Origin: Mactromeris polynyma
Lineage: Eukaryota; Mollusca; Bivalvia; Venerida; Mactridae
DNA: 64,000 nucleotides
NCBI GenBank assembly: GCA_032209605.1
Contig: JASFXZ010000001.1
Coordinates: forward strand, 45,884,619 to 45,948,618
Reading direction: 5' to 3'
Under the pieces are notes generated by a model. That model was not told the origin of the DNA. It was given only the letters and a program-made list of their open reading frames with translations, and ran no database searches. Shown here piece by piece: positions 9,401-24,400 of this stretch. Each line of letters begins with the position of its first letter. Positions within the stretch are counted from its first letter, which is position 1. Made by a program: the position numbers and the translations under genes.

Positions 9401-12400
9401 GTTTAGACTGTGTGTCGTGTGATGTGTGATATTACTATATATACCATACAGTGTGCGCTAATATTAGATTTATTGCATATCAGGCTGTGTTATATATTAT
9501 ATAGAAACTTCATATATAATATCACTCTCAGTGTGTTATAGTAACCATTTCATCCTAATAGGCCTTTTTTTTATAGAATCTTCAAGATATTTTTTGTCGA
9601 TTTACAAGGCAGGGCTCTACTATTAATATATAACTAGATCTAGTTTATTATTTTATCGTATAAATTTGACCTTTTGTGTATTGAATTGTCAAAAGTCTGA
9701 ATGGATATTTCATATGAGGGTGTTTTAAATTGTGGATTGTTTTCATAAAAACAAATCCCTTATTACTGACAAGTTTCAGCCTAATTGCCTTTGTTCAAGG
9801 ATGTTGACCCTTTACTACAAAATACATGCATGTATGGATATGTTTCATATTCCATGTGTATTTAAGTATTGACCAATCAATTCTTATTCCAACAAATTTT
9901 AGTCTTGACCAATCAATTCTTATTCCATGCTTAATTAAGTCCTGACCAATCAATTCTTATTCCATGCTGATTTAAGTCTTGACCAATCAATTCTTATTCC
10001 ACCAAATTTAAGTCTTGACCATTTAAATCTTATTCCATGCTGATTTTAAGTCTTGACCAATCAATTCTTATTCCACCAATTTTAAGTCTTGACCGATCAT
10101 TTTTATTCCATGCTGAATTAAGTCTTGACCCATCAATTTACATTACATCATTTTTGCACTTAGTAGAGATATAATTGCACTTTTTTTCTCAGCATACATA
10201 AGTATTTATCATGATTTTTATTCCCCTATCAGTAGACATAGAGTTTTCTAATCAATAGTGTGTTACAATTACTGTAGAAACACCTGTTACTTTCTTGCAT
10301 TTAGATTTCATTTTTTTTTTAATTTCTCCTTAGATGTTGATAATGTCATTTATTTGTTTCCCTTCATTTGTACTTATATCATTGTACTGCAAAACCATTT
10401 TTTTATCCATCATACAAACACTCTCCATTTTCCGTTGTGCTAATATTAAGTCCCTGCTGGGATAATATTACATGTGCTTCGGTTTTTTCCTTTTCTAGTA
10501 CTCAGTACTTGTGCTTTTTTAACCATTTCCTATTTCAAATATACCAATGTTGAAGGGCAAAAGAAAGAGTGTCGGTCTATTTCTGTATCCATGTTCACTG
10601 AGATCGGGTTTAAGGGCTTACATTACAGCCTGGAAACCAATTTGAAAATGTGTGTCTGATTGGTTAGTTTTGAGCACAGTCTAAGAATTAACCAATGGCT
10701 TGGCTGTATTCTGAGACTGGTATCCAAAACTTGACCTCAAACCTTGTTTTTCTTTCACCCCTCAATATTGGAGTATTGATTACTTGTCATTGGATTGCAC
10801 AAACTGTTTAAATGCTATGTATGCAATGCTTTTGCATCTAGTGACAACATTTGAATTTATAGATACAGTATAACCTGTGTAAGTGATCATCTGTTCAGAC
10901 CATTCAGTATTGGCTGTCTTCCATTACAAAAAATATTGTTACAAGTTATGTTACAAAAGTCTGTATGACTTCAATGTCCATTTCCTACCAGTACAGTCGA
11001 TGATCATTTCTACAGGATTGTTCTCATAGTAACTATTGATCCTTTCACAAAGAGGTTACAATTACCTGAATGACTTTCATGTCCAAACATCTTCAAGCCC
11101 TCATCACTTAACACAGGTTTTACATTCTTTGCATGTGTTTGGTTTGCTGTGTAAATTTGTATAACAGAGAAATTGTTAATTGTAAGAATCGTTCATTTTC
11201 AGAAGTCTGGTTTGAGCAAGTTTTTACCTGACCAAACCACTCTCTTCTGAATTTATTGTAAATTTATTTAATGTTTTACCAAACTCATTTGAGCGTCGCT
11301 GTACGATTTCTAACCTCTACTGTAAGTGACGTCATTTCCAGAAAACGTCACTTGTGACATCACCATGTACTGACAGTAAGCAATATTTGCCCCATATGGC
11401 AATATGAAAACGAAGTCACCATATGGAGTAAATATTGTTTTCTGCTTGGAAACAGTGACATCATATGTTGCGTTTTCTTGAAATGTCACTTACAGAAGAG
11501 GTTGGAAATGCCATAGCAGCGCTCATTTAGGAAGTTCAAATGGATTGCAGATATTTGAAAGGAGAACTTTTAATATTGTACAAATCGTATGTATTGTGTT
11601 CTGGTACCTCTGGCAATACGGTGGTTCTCATTCCTCAAATATATTTCAAAAGTTGCCGGGCATTGGGACGAAAATTTGTGTAAGCGTTTAGCTTGTGTGT
11701 GTGATTCTTGCAAATAAGTGTTTCTTACAAATTAATTGTAACCTACTTATTGATTATGAATATACCTGAGTTGTTTTTCAGTTATATTATATATGATTAA
11801 ATAATTTCAGGATGCTAGACATCGACAAAAGGTACTTAAATCTACACCAAATATTTACATCTTTCATAATTATTGGTTAATTGGGAACCCTGTTTCTCTG
11901 CAGTTGGTCTGTTTTTGTTGCATTCAATTCTATCAAAGTTTACTGTGGAGATCTTCATTGGGAGATAAAAAATGTGGTCTTTGTTAGCTGGAGATCTTCA
12001 CTGGGAGGTAGAAAAGTCTTTGTTATGGGAGATCATTTGAAGATAACAATGGGGGGTCTTATTTTCGTGGAGATGATTTTTCATTGGGAGGTAGAAAATA
12101 TGAGGTCTTTGTTGCTTGAGGTCTTCAATTGGAAATAGAAAATAACCTACTTATTGAGTGGTAAATTCTCTATCCAGGTTTTAGACTAGCTCTTGCTGGA
12201 AACTGTGGTCATATGGGGCATTTCAGATTCTGGGGTTTGCATCTACTGTTACTGTAATTAGTAAACAAAAAGGGGAATAACTTATGAAATATGTACTACA
12301 CTCACCTCTCCATTTGCTGTTAGCTAGATCAATGCTTTTTTGCAGTCTAGAAACAGTTATTTCAGTACCAAATGCAAAACGTCTTTATGAAGTTGGGAAA

Positions 12401-15400
12401 AATGAAACTAATCTGCAAAAATAGAGTTTTGCTAATGTAGTCCGATATTTAATACACTATTGACAAATTTAATTTGCATCTTGCTGTGCTAAGATATAGT
12501 GCTGGCAATATAAGACAGACCAACCGCTTGCCCACAATTTATCTGCTGGGAGTCTAGAAATGCACCTGTATAGTTAATATATATGATAATGATAAGCATA
12601 GAAAAGCACCAGTTTTACCTACCAGGTGAAGGGTTAAAGGGATTAACATTTATATACAATATGTATACAGTCATTACTAATACTTGGATTATCATCATTA
12701 AAACTCATAACTAGCTTGGCATTGTTGGTGGTATGCGTAAGGCTTGCATGTAGGTTGTGGGTTTGAGTTTGGTGATGGACGTAACTAAGGGTGGAAGGAA
12801 AACATGTGTATCTGCATCTTTATACATTATAAAGCACTTACACCATTTTGCATTTCCCTCTTAAAGAATTATGTTTGATTATTGACATGATATTTGTTAT
12901 TGCTGGGTCAAAGATCAGTAACTCTCACTGAGGTTAGCTGACAGACGTTATTGAGTTGCATCCCTTGCATGAAAAAAACTCCATCACCTGTATTATCAGA
13001 ATTATTAATCTATGTTGCCATTTTTCTGTACAGATTTTTGTGTACAATAACATCACTGTGATATATTTAACATTTAATCGTTATTAGAAATATTTAAAAT
13101 TATGTATTTTCAAATCAAGGGTTTGTCTTGAAACTATCGTAACGGCTTCCAACCAAAATGTTGTTGCGATAGTTTTGTGTCATATCCTCTATATATTGAT
13201 ATTGTATACTAAATGTACTATACACTGTATTGTATTAACATAACTTTATGATATATGAGGAGAATTCTGTAATGCTGGAGTTTGTCATTATGTTTTATCT
13301 CATGAATTATGTCTCCTCCATATCACTGGGAGTCATATTGATTTTGCTCGGGTTGTCTGTCCATCTGTCTGTCACAAAGCGTGTCCACTCCATAACTTTT
13401 GATCTGCTTGAAGGATTTTGAAATGATAAGCCACAAATGTTTACCATATTTGACTTCTTCTCCATACTTTTATTCGAGCATCCTGTATCAGTATTACAAT
13501 TACTCATAAACTGCTATGGGGAAGACGTATGGTTTTTTTTCAAAAACAACCATCTAGTTTAATTAGGTAATTAAGTAAGAGGTGAACATGATTTATAAGA
13601 TAATATTTGACCAAATGACAAGCAGAAAGGATGTTTTAAGGCAGTAATACCTAGGTTTCTTATTTAAGTGAAGTAGGATTGACATAATTGGCAAAATACA
13701 ACTTTGGATATTGATGGCAGCATCTTGTTTATAAATAACAAGTTGATAAATATCAGATCATGATGCTAATTTTCATTTATTCGTGACAATTATAATTTTC
13801 TGATCTAAACTTTGAAGTAATGGAGTTGACCCATCTCATTTTTCTGATGAGATTTAGGAATTCTGTGACGTCGTCTTAAATAATGCCTGAATAATCGTCT
13901 GGTCGCTACAGACAAATAGTGCTCTGGTGTGAAGCACACTCTCTTTTTGATTGTTACATGATAATTCTATGAATGATAAATCTTTATATAACAGTTATAC
14001 AATTCCCTTGACACACATCATATTTTTCTATGATTGAATGTTTTATGCTGAGTTCTAGTAGATACATATCCTGTCGCATCTTGATAAACACTTCAACCAT
14101 GTAAACCGTGAATTCATCTCACTTGAATAAAGGATAAGATAATGTGGCACACAATGGTATGGTGTAGGTTTACCTATCATATATAGTTGTTACCTACCAT
14201 GTGGTGTATCACAATGGTATGGTGTAGGTTTACCTATCATATATAGTTGTTACCTACCATGTGGTGTATGAGGTCAAATATGGGTCATTGATAGAAACAC
14301 TATCAATGTATCATTGATATTTTTCCGTTGATCGGTTATCGATTGATATTTAAAAAAAATATTATAGTCATTAGTCGCCGACAAAAGCTGGTGACTCTAC
14401 TTTTATTCCTTGTTCATTTTGTTCATGGGGGGAGCACTTATTGTTTAAGTGGAATTAAAGCGTTTCAAATTAAAACTTTTACAGAATAAAAACAACCGAA
14501 ATATGTTTTAAAAAACTTAGTATGCATATGTTTTCAATGAAAATGTTTACATTTCAGTGAAAATGTGACTTTTATGCAATTTTGCTGTCTATTTAAAACT
14601 TGTGGTAAAAATAGATAATCCCTGAACCGATCTATTAAAACCCAGGGTGGTAGTGATGAAACTTCTTTTGAAAAAGTCTGAGTTTGAATTTCAGCCACTT
14701 GAATTTTTCTTTGAATTCGTAAAAAAAGATGGGTCAAGTTTAATCTGAAACATTAATCAACATGCCTATTCAATCACTGTACAGTGCATAATTCACACAC
14801 AAATACAGTTAATTTATGTATGTTACTATAATATATTGGACTATACGAAGTTAAATATGCTTCAACATTGTCTCCCTTTATCTACAAAAATAATAGTTAC
14901 TTTAAAAAGGAGACTTGGCAACTGTGAGTTCGCCGCTCTGCAGCAGTTAAATACCGGTCAGTTATAAAATAGCACCTGTTAATTGGTGGTCAGTGTAGTG
15001 GTCAGTTTGTTTTATGTTACAGCGTGCATTATCTTTCCTAAATAAACCTAAATCACCTCAGTTTTCAAACATTTCAAACATCTTGTCCTTTTGTACCTAT
15101 GTTGCCATATAAGGAGGTTTACAGACAATAAATAAAACCTTGTATGTACGTTCACATCGTTTTTAAGCCGAGATTTCATTTTTTATCTGCACTTAATGGA
15201 CAAATAAATACTTACGAAATAATCCTTAAGACAAACAAAAATTGAAACATGACCAATAAGTATTTTCAGTTTACAGATCTAATTCTTTGTTGTAAAAAAG
15301 GCTCAATGTTTGAGGGTTAAACAGACACTAAACTATTGCTACTATCTGCTTTTAACCAAAATGGAATACGGCTGTTAACAGTTTCAACATTGTACAACAT

Positions 15401-18400
15401 AAATATCAGAAGCGTATACATGTAGTTACAAAGAGTTACCTAACCTGAATTGCATGTAAAGCCGATGTGCTATGCTAAACATTTATATAAAATGCTGTTT
15501 TTTAAACTGTCCATATTACATTGTTTCTTGTTCGATTTTCTAATACAATAAACCATTGGCAAGTTTGCAATCTACATTTTTCAAAAATATACAATTAATA
15601 TATTTGATGTAAACCACAAGCATGGAATCAATTGTTAAAACTGACCACATATCAGTAATTTCGCATGCGAGTTGTAAGAACGCTAAAAATCGATAAAAAT
15701 GAGGGGAGTGTTAAGTGCCTTTTGAAACTGTTTATTATTTAATTGGTGTTTTACTACAGGTTTCCTCCTGGTCCAACACAAATGGTTTCAATTCGCAACC
15801 ATTTATTTCAGAAATAATTAATCACCAGCACCAAAATTAAAATAATGTGTGTCACTGGAAATAGTATAGTTTATTGTTATCGTTATAGATATTGTGTCTA
15901 TAGTAATTAGTATATATCTATTTGTATACTTTGTATATTACTGAACAGAAATAAAAAATCAAACTAATGTGTTCTGTCTGAACTCTTTTCTGGTTTGAAT
16001 CAGTGTTGAGACTTATTGACTGTACAGTAAATCTCTTGGACCAGAGATACTGAACGTAACTGTAAGATCACTTTGATAAATTTTATATGAAATTCAAGAT
16101 AACTAATTAAATATCCTTGGACCTTTATCTGATAAGCTGGTGTCATATAAGTGTACCTTTATTGACACTTTCCATTATTAATTTTAATAATGATTTACTG
16201 CAGTATAAATGAGGCCCTGAGTAGCAATTTTGAGGTCCGATTCAATTTGACCTTTGACTCAGCTTATTTTCTTAACGAGCGTTGGTTCACGTCAAAATTG
16301 CAGTAAAATTCCACTAAGAATTGAAAGTTGTTGAGAACATAATTTAGTCCTAGAATATACAGGTAATTCTTTGAAGCATTGGTTGCTTAAATAAGGTCAT
16401 CATAAACAAATGTTTTCATTTACGAGCAAATTTGATTGCTAAGGTTAAAATTTGATATCAAGCTAACTTTGACAGCAGGGTATTGCTAAATAGAGGTAAA
16501 ATATTCTGAATTAAAGATTCATAACTCATAACCCCTTCCAGAACATCTGATTGATTTCTCTATCTTTGACACTACAGTTCAGTTCAAATTTCAAGTTCCA
16601 CTTTTGCATGTATGTACTTGGGTATTACAATTTGTTTAATTACTTGGTTGCTATAATGTTATAAGTATTTGTCTTGGTTGTGATTAGGTTGACTACATAT
16701 CTATGTTTTATTATTACACTTGGTTGTCATGAGGTTGCTTTGAAAAAAGGGACCAGGGTACTACACTTACTGTGCCTGACTGGTACACTGTTTTGACATC
16801 ATTGAGGGAAGAATGTAAATTTGTATCTATAAACTTGACGCCCATTGATAATTCTGCTTGGCTGTCTGGTCGTAGTAGCGTCCTTGTGAATGAGTGGATG
16901 AGACTTTCTGACACATAGCATGACAATGTCATCCTATATTATATCATTGTTGTTTTTTTGCCCGATCATGTTTGTTTCCTTAGACAGGAGCAGTCTGGCA
17001 ATAACTATATTGACCTTCTAGATTTCTTTACTCTGTGCTGAATGAAACAAAACAAAATGACTGAAAAACACCAGTGACCTTGATGGTTACAATGCAACCA
17101 TGGTAACCAGTACATGTATAGACTCAAGCATCCATCTTGTATTGTCTATTTTTTTTGGGGTGGGAGGCAACATTTCTTAATGATTTTATTTGATTACCTC
17201 CCTTTGTAATTGAATTGAATGGCAGGTCTGAATAGGAAAGGTTTGGTACATCAGGTGTTTGTGACAATTTTTCTAGATAATTTCTGTAAGTCTTTATTTT
17301 TGCATTCGTTATTGAAAGGTTTTAATGTTCATATTGAAGGGATTCTTTTGTTCTGAAGAGAATTTTGACAATAAAACCTTAAAGGGTCACATTTGATACT
17401 TTGCACTTTATTATTTTAATCTATTGGACACGAAGTTCTGATCATTTGACAGCAAATGTTCGCCTACCATCTTTTATTATTCACATAAACAAAATAATTT
17501 GTGAAGTATGTCTGTTTCAACTTCATGATAAAATATGGTTTTCTCACATGCAGACGTAGTTCATTGCAAAAAGGTCTGATAAATAAAATGAAACAATTAT
17601 TCTTCACTATCTTCACTTTATATGGATTAATTACTGTATTAAATAAACACTTATTAATGGAGGAAATGAATCCAGAAATAGCGTGTGTAGGGGTGGCCAT
17701 GTTCATCAACAAATCAGATTGTCATAACTTTCAACCCACGATACGTTTGTGTACTTTCATATTTATCAGTAGTGGAACTTTTAACTTTGTATCTGTTGTT
17801 CATTATTGACAGGAAAATGTGATAGATATCAATACCATTAATGACCGTTTTCATGTTTTCCCTCTTCATTGTTGCCTGAGTGTGAAATTAATAATTCTAG
17901 AGTAATTTACGTGGAACAACTATCGGCACTAAATCACACGCCACCCTGGAAGAATTAATGAAGTCTATCCAGTTTTAAGGGGAGATAATTGCAACCATTT
18001 TAAGGGGAGTTAATTGCGTGTGATTGAGTTTTAGATGACATCAGCTTAAGTTGAATCGTTTCGTTGAAATACTTTACAGGAGAATGTCTTGTCTTCTTGC
18101 TATCTGCAGGACAAATTTAGTATTCTATGAAAAATTAAATGCAAGATGATAAATGGATGCTTCATTAGGGTGTTAGTCAGTCATGCATTGATTCAGCAAT
18201 GACCGTCAGGCCTTGTGCAAGGGTAAACATGTATGGGAATAGGGGTGCAAGGGTAAACATGTATGGAAATAGGGGTGCAAGGGTAAACATGTATGGGAAT
18301 AGGGGTGCAAGGGTAAACATGTATGGGAATAGGGGTACAAGGGTAAACATGTATGGGAATAGGGGTGCAATGGTATACATGTATCGGATTAGGTGTGCAA

Positions 18401-21400
18401 AGGTTAACATGTATGGGAATGGGGGCGCAAGGGTTAACATGTATGGGAATAGGGGTGCAAAGGTAAACATGTATGGGAATATGGGTGCAAGGAATGGTCT
18501 GGTCAGATCAAATGGAGAATTTAGGTGGAAAGATTGAAGTAATGCAAGGATACAATCTTGTGTAAATGCTTCAATTTTGATTACAGGTTAATTATTTTAA
18601 TTGTCATTTAATTGACCCTTCCTCAGATATTTGATTGACAGGCCGATTGGCCAATCAGATAACGGGATTCCGACACACCCCCAGCAGCTCGCTTACCTTA
18701 GACAAACCTTAGACAAACAGGAAGAGATTATCGCGCGATAAAAAATAAGGTTTAATAGATTTCTGATGATGACAGCATTGTTATTATATTATAGTATGTG
18801 ACAATGGTGAAAAGTTTCAGCTACGGATTGTGTTATTCGGACAGCAGATATCCGGAGAGACTAGAAACATTGAAATATTTATTTATATCGGCTTTACTGG
18901 GAGGGGGCAGACATTAGACATTAATGAAAAGCATGACCCTAGAAGATAAAGAAACAAGATGTAACAACTTAACATATGTTTGCTTTACATACATATATGC
19001 AAGCAACAACAAACTCTTAAACAATTTTACACTGATTATCTAAATTCTTGATTAATCATGTCATTCGAATCAATAATTAGAAAGCAGTGAATGTTTATTT
19101 CACCAAACTGTCCTTCTCATCTTCTGGTTTTAATAAGTTGCAATTTATATAATGTCTGATATGGTCAATATATCTGCGTGTTGAATGAACGTTATTGTTG
19201 TTTTGATAAATATATTTTACCAGCATTTAGGTAAGTCACCATATGTATAGGTCCGTGGGTAAGTATTTGAATATTCCAAAATGCCCAGAATCAATTATAA
19301 CATCAATAATTATTGAGATTAGAAGATAGTTAAGCCATAAACATATATGCAGAAAAAATATTTTTATTTTTGTTAATACTAGTGAAAAATGAAAATACAG
19401 GTGATTTACTGGTATTGGTTACTCACTGTTTAGTATTTCTGTCTTGAAAACGTAATTTATAAGAGTTAGAAAAGTTCTGATGTCTTCATTATTTCATTTA
19501 CACGGGTGTTTACAGTTTATGATAGGGCAGAAATTAGTAATACATCGTGTTTAAACCCTACAAATCACACCTATGTTGAATTAAGTTCTAAAATAATATA
19601 CACATTTTATAACATTCAACACAGACCTGATCAATGGTATTTTAGTAAAAGTCTATAGAAATATTTGACACTTCATAACTGTACTGTATATATATGTCAG
19701 ATGGTGACAGGAAGCACTGATTGAATGTATATTGGATTCCAGCTGGGGCAGATAAAGAGAAATGCTGATTATGGGTCTGGACAAGATTGATATCTAGATA
19801 GAGCACAGAGGGGACAATATTGTTGAGTCCTATTGTGTAATATTATATAATTTGTCCGAGCCAGAACTGGCCTTGTTTCTTTAAGGCATAATTTCTAGAA
19901 ATATGTGTTGAATGATTTATTGATGATTTGAGAAATAATCCTAATATTGTAATGTCCGTCCACTCTCTAAATTATTTATTAAACAGACTATTTTGTCAAT
20001 TTCAAAACAAAATATTTACCACATGGACTTTTAACAAATGTTTTTTATGTCAAATCATAATAGACATTACAAATTATCCTTATATTATCCAAAAGATGTC
20101 AATTTTGTGCATTTATTTGTGGCTGTAGTATAAAATATGTCCATTCCAATAAGACGCTTAATTAGCTATGATGTTGATTTTTCTTTTATCATTTTTGGTC
20201 TGTCACAGACGGTTTTGAGTATTTCTTTCTTATCAGTAACACAGACAGGCGTAATATGCAGAGTCAAAGTTTGATCACAACGATAATTCAACGCAAAATC
20301 GCTTGGAAGACACTCCGTTTATTATTGTCGGTCGCCATTTTGTAAAGCGCTTATCTAACGTAGTTACAACGAGCACCTGTTACTAAGGTGGGCGTGGCTA
20401 CAGTGCGTTTGAGGAAGGGTCAATTATTCTTCCATTGGTCCCACTGAGTGAAAAGTTGCCCTAAGGCATTATAAGCTGGGCAATCAGGTATCAATAATAT
20501 TTGTTAGCAGGTCGGGCAAATGTCATTAATTGCCACTTTTAACTGATAAGTCCGAAAATAATTCTCAGTTTTTGTAGCATATGTGCCGGTATTTAAATCG
20601 GCTGATAATTTGGAAAAACCAGCTCATTTTTGTTACTATTTTGAGTAGCATACATGTTAATTAATCTTTGTTTGAATTCCAGGCTGACTCCAGCTTAGAC
20701 AAATTGAAAGATATTGACAAATTAAGCGACAAGATAGAACAGTACAGAAATGAGAATGAACATCTCAGGTAAGTAAATGTATAAATACATAACTAGGAAC
20801 GCATGATTCTAATTCTTGTTCTCTTGGCATAATATATATCCATTCCCCTACTGTAGCTAGTGGCCATGCCCATTTTGTTACATGTAGTTCACAAGAAATA
20901 TTTTGAAAAAGATGGTCGGCGTAATTTAAAGGTTTAGATTTGTTGTGCAACATAAGAAAATGCCGAGATGTTAGAATTACTGGTCACTCCAGATCCAAAA
21001 AGAATTTCGATAGAATTGCCGAAATTTGGTGGATTTCGGTAAGGCAACATACCCCTTATCGAAAAGTTAACCAATCTGCGTCAAGGTTACAAACATTCGG
21101 TTGAAGAGATGTTGGTTTAGTGGTTCAAGTAAGATTTGTTTACACAACACTGATATGCAAATAGCAAAGCAATGTTAGTACGGCTGCGCCAAAACAGTCG
21201 TTCTTGAAAACAAAACAGACAAGCAGGAAATCCAAAATTAAAATTGGTTGCTTTCATGACAAAGCTGTTCTAGTGACGGTGGTTATGATGTTGGGTATTT
21301 GTCCTAGTGACAGTGGTTATGATGTCGGTTATTTGTCCTAGTGACAGTGGTTATGATGTTGGGTATTTGTCCTAGTGACAGTGGTTACGATGTTGGGTAT

Positions 21401-24400
21401 AGTGACAGTGGTTATGATGTTGGGTATTTGTCCTAGTGACAGTGGTTATGATGTTGGGTATAGTGACAGTGTTTATGATGTTGGGTATAGTGACAGTGGT
21501 TATGATGTTGGGTATAGTGACAGTGGTTATGATGTTGGGTATAGTGACAGTGGTTATGATGTTGGGTATAGTGACAGTGGTTATGATGTTGGGTATAGTG
21601 ACAGTGGTTATGATGTTAAGTATTTGTCCTAGTGACAGTGGTTATGATGTTGGGTATAGTGACAGTGGTTATGATGTTGGGTATTTGTCCTAGTGACTGG
21701 TTATGATGTTGGGTATTTGTCCTAGTGACAGTGGTTATGATGTTGGGTATAGTGATGGTGGTTATGATGTTGGGTATTTGTCCTGGTGACAGTGGTTATG
21801 ATGTTGGGTATTTGTCCTGGTGACAGTGGTTATGATGTTGGGTATTTGTCCTGGTGACAGTGGTTATGATGTTGGGTATTTGTCCTGGTGACAGTGGTTA
21901 TGATGTTGGGTATTTGTCCTGGTGACAGTGGTTATGATGTTGGGTATTTGTCCTGGTGACAGTGGTTATGATGTTGGGTATTTGTCCTGGTGACAGTGGT
22001 TATGATGTTGGGTATTTGTCCTGGTGACAGTGGTTATGATGTTGGGTATTTGTCCTGGTGACAGTGGTTATGATGTTGGGTATTTGTCCTGGTGACAGTG
22101 GTTATGATGTTGGGTATTTGTCCTGGTGACAGTGGTTATGATGTTGGGTATTTGTCCTGGTGACAGTGGTTATGATGTTGGGTATTTGTCCTGGTGACAG
22201 TGGTTATGATGTTGGGTATTTGTCCTGGTGACAGTGGTTATGATGTTGGGTATTTGTCCTGGTGACAGTGGTTATGATGTTGGGTATTTGTCCTGGTGAC
22301 AGTGGTTATGATGTTGGGTATTTGTCCTGGTGACAGTGGTTATGATGTTGGGTATTTGTCCTGGTGACAGTGGTTATGATGTTGGGTATTTGTCCTGGTG
22401 ACAGTGGTTATGATGTTGAGTATAGTGACAGTGTTTATAATGTTGGGTATTTCCAAATGAAAATTTGACTTAACAAACTAAGCACTTTCTTGGAAGTGTC
22501 TCTGGTGGCTTCATTTTCCATTGATAGCATAAAATGAGCAAGAGAATATTTTGTTCTGTATTTTTTTTCTATTAATTTTGAACAGCAGAAGATCTTTTTA
22601 AGAATTAATGCACATTTGAGTAAACCTTTTGTAGCACATTTTTGTAGTTTACTTGCGCATATATATACCATTGTTCCAAGTAGTTGAATTGCTATAACAA
22701 GAAAAGTAGGAGCTAAGATAGGTTTTGTCGTGAAGCAGCTAAGATAGGTTTTGTTGTGAAGCAGCTAAGATAGGTTTTGTCATGAAGCAGCTAAGATAGG
22801 TTTTGTTGTGAAGCAGCTAAGATAGGTTTTGTCATGAAGCAGCTAAGATAGGTTTTGTCTTGAAGCAGCTAAGATAGGTTTTGTCGTGAAGCAGCTAAGA
22901 TAGGTTTTGTCATGAAGCAGCTAAGATAGGTTTTGTCATGAAGCAGCTAAGATAGGTTTTGTTGTGAAGCAGCTAAGATAGGTTTTGTCATGAAGCAGCT
23001 AAGATAGGTTTTGTCATGAAGCAGCTAAGATAGGTTTTGTCGTGAAGCAGCTAAGATAGGTTTGTTTCCCGTCTTCCTTACATACCTGCAAAAACTGCTA
23101 TGTTACACAAGCTTATTGCCATGGTCCATGGACAGGAATAATTTTGTTCAATCCTGATCTTAAGGAACAACATAGTAAATCAATTACTTATGAGAAGTGT
23201 TGATTCAAAAAATTGCTTACCAAACTACCCCAGCTTCACAAGATAGGGTTGGTTGGCGGCAAACACAGACTGCGGTAGAACTATGGTGTTTTTTTTTATT
23301 GCAGGAACAGAATTGGTGAATTGGAAAAAGTCCGTGACAGCCTTATTGGCCAGAAAGAAGAATTACTGGTAACTGATTTAGCAACCACCTGCCACCATGA
23401 TTTATAATTGTCATTAAATTGCAGGGTTTCTAGTCTTTACCTCAATTAATTGTCTGATCTTTGACATTTTGTGGTAATTCGTTTTTATTTTAAAAGGCAA
23501 TTTGTAAGAGTTTTTCTTTGATTTCCCAGACACATTGTCATTCCTTTTGCATTTGGTATAACAGTCGGACCTTGTTTATTCGAATTCATCATTTCCAAAA
23601 TTTTATTTAATAGTACATGGTTTCAAAATAGCCCATTTTAATTTGACGTGCCCAAGAAGATACATCGGAACCTGATATTTGTTATGAAGTATTCAGATAG
23701 AAGGTTGTCGAATAAACGAGATCCGACTGTAAAGTTTACTGTAATGGTGATAGTGAATTCTATTGACTTGTATCAGTTAAATTTTGTGAAAATGATACTT
23801 TTGTTTGTTGCCGATCTTGTCCTTCTACTTAGCCACAGTAACTTTTACATGAACATTTTGATTAATTAAATCTTTTAATCTTACATGATGAATTCAAAAT
23901 CCTTGGACTTAAATCAGCACTGTCTGGTATATAGGTCTTTCATTTCAGAGAATCAGAATGTTTTGTCTTGTCAGATTTCAAATTCATGCGTGTGTTTCGC
24001 TATTTTCAATCCTTAACAATGTTTTATACTGAAACACAATATGTGATTGTATTGAATAGTGTTGTGTAAATCGTCAATATGAGCCAAACATTCCCCTACA
24101 ATGATTCAAGAACTATTCATGATCCTAGTTGATACAGTTGGACCTCGATTGTTCGATTTCATCTGGTCTGAAATTTTAGTTTTTCGAATAATACATGGTT
24201 TCTTCAAATAGTCCATCTCAATTTGTTGAATCTAAGAAGATACATTGGGACCTGATATTTATTTCGGATGATGCCAAGTATTCAGATAGAAGGTTGTCGA
24301 ATAAACAAGGTCTGACTGTGCATTATATGCAGTGCATTTGTCTGCCTTTATAGATAGCGTGATGTCTTTTTGCAGTCTCATTACTGGCACAAAGTATCCT

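Noticed and set aside
17813..17881. In-frame 23-codon exon (ENVIDINTINDRFHVF...) between exons f and g
   Set aside because: The acceptor is acceptable but the donor GTGAAA is weak and the translation (HCCLS end) is not coiled-coil-like. Left out pending RNA evidence.
18177..18537. Open frames on both strands (repeating NMYGNRGARV and PLFPYMFTLA)
   Set aside because: Produced by the 30-bp minisatellite, whose period is a multiple of three. No splice sites or start context.
21375..21693. Open frames reading YSDSGYDVG repeats
   Set aside because: They cover only the stretch of 27-bp units; the frame is lost where 34-bp units take over. Not a protein gene.
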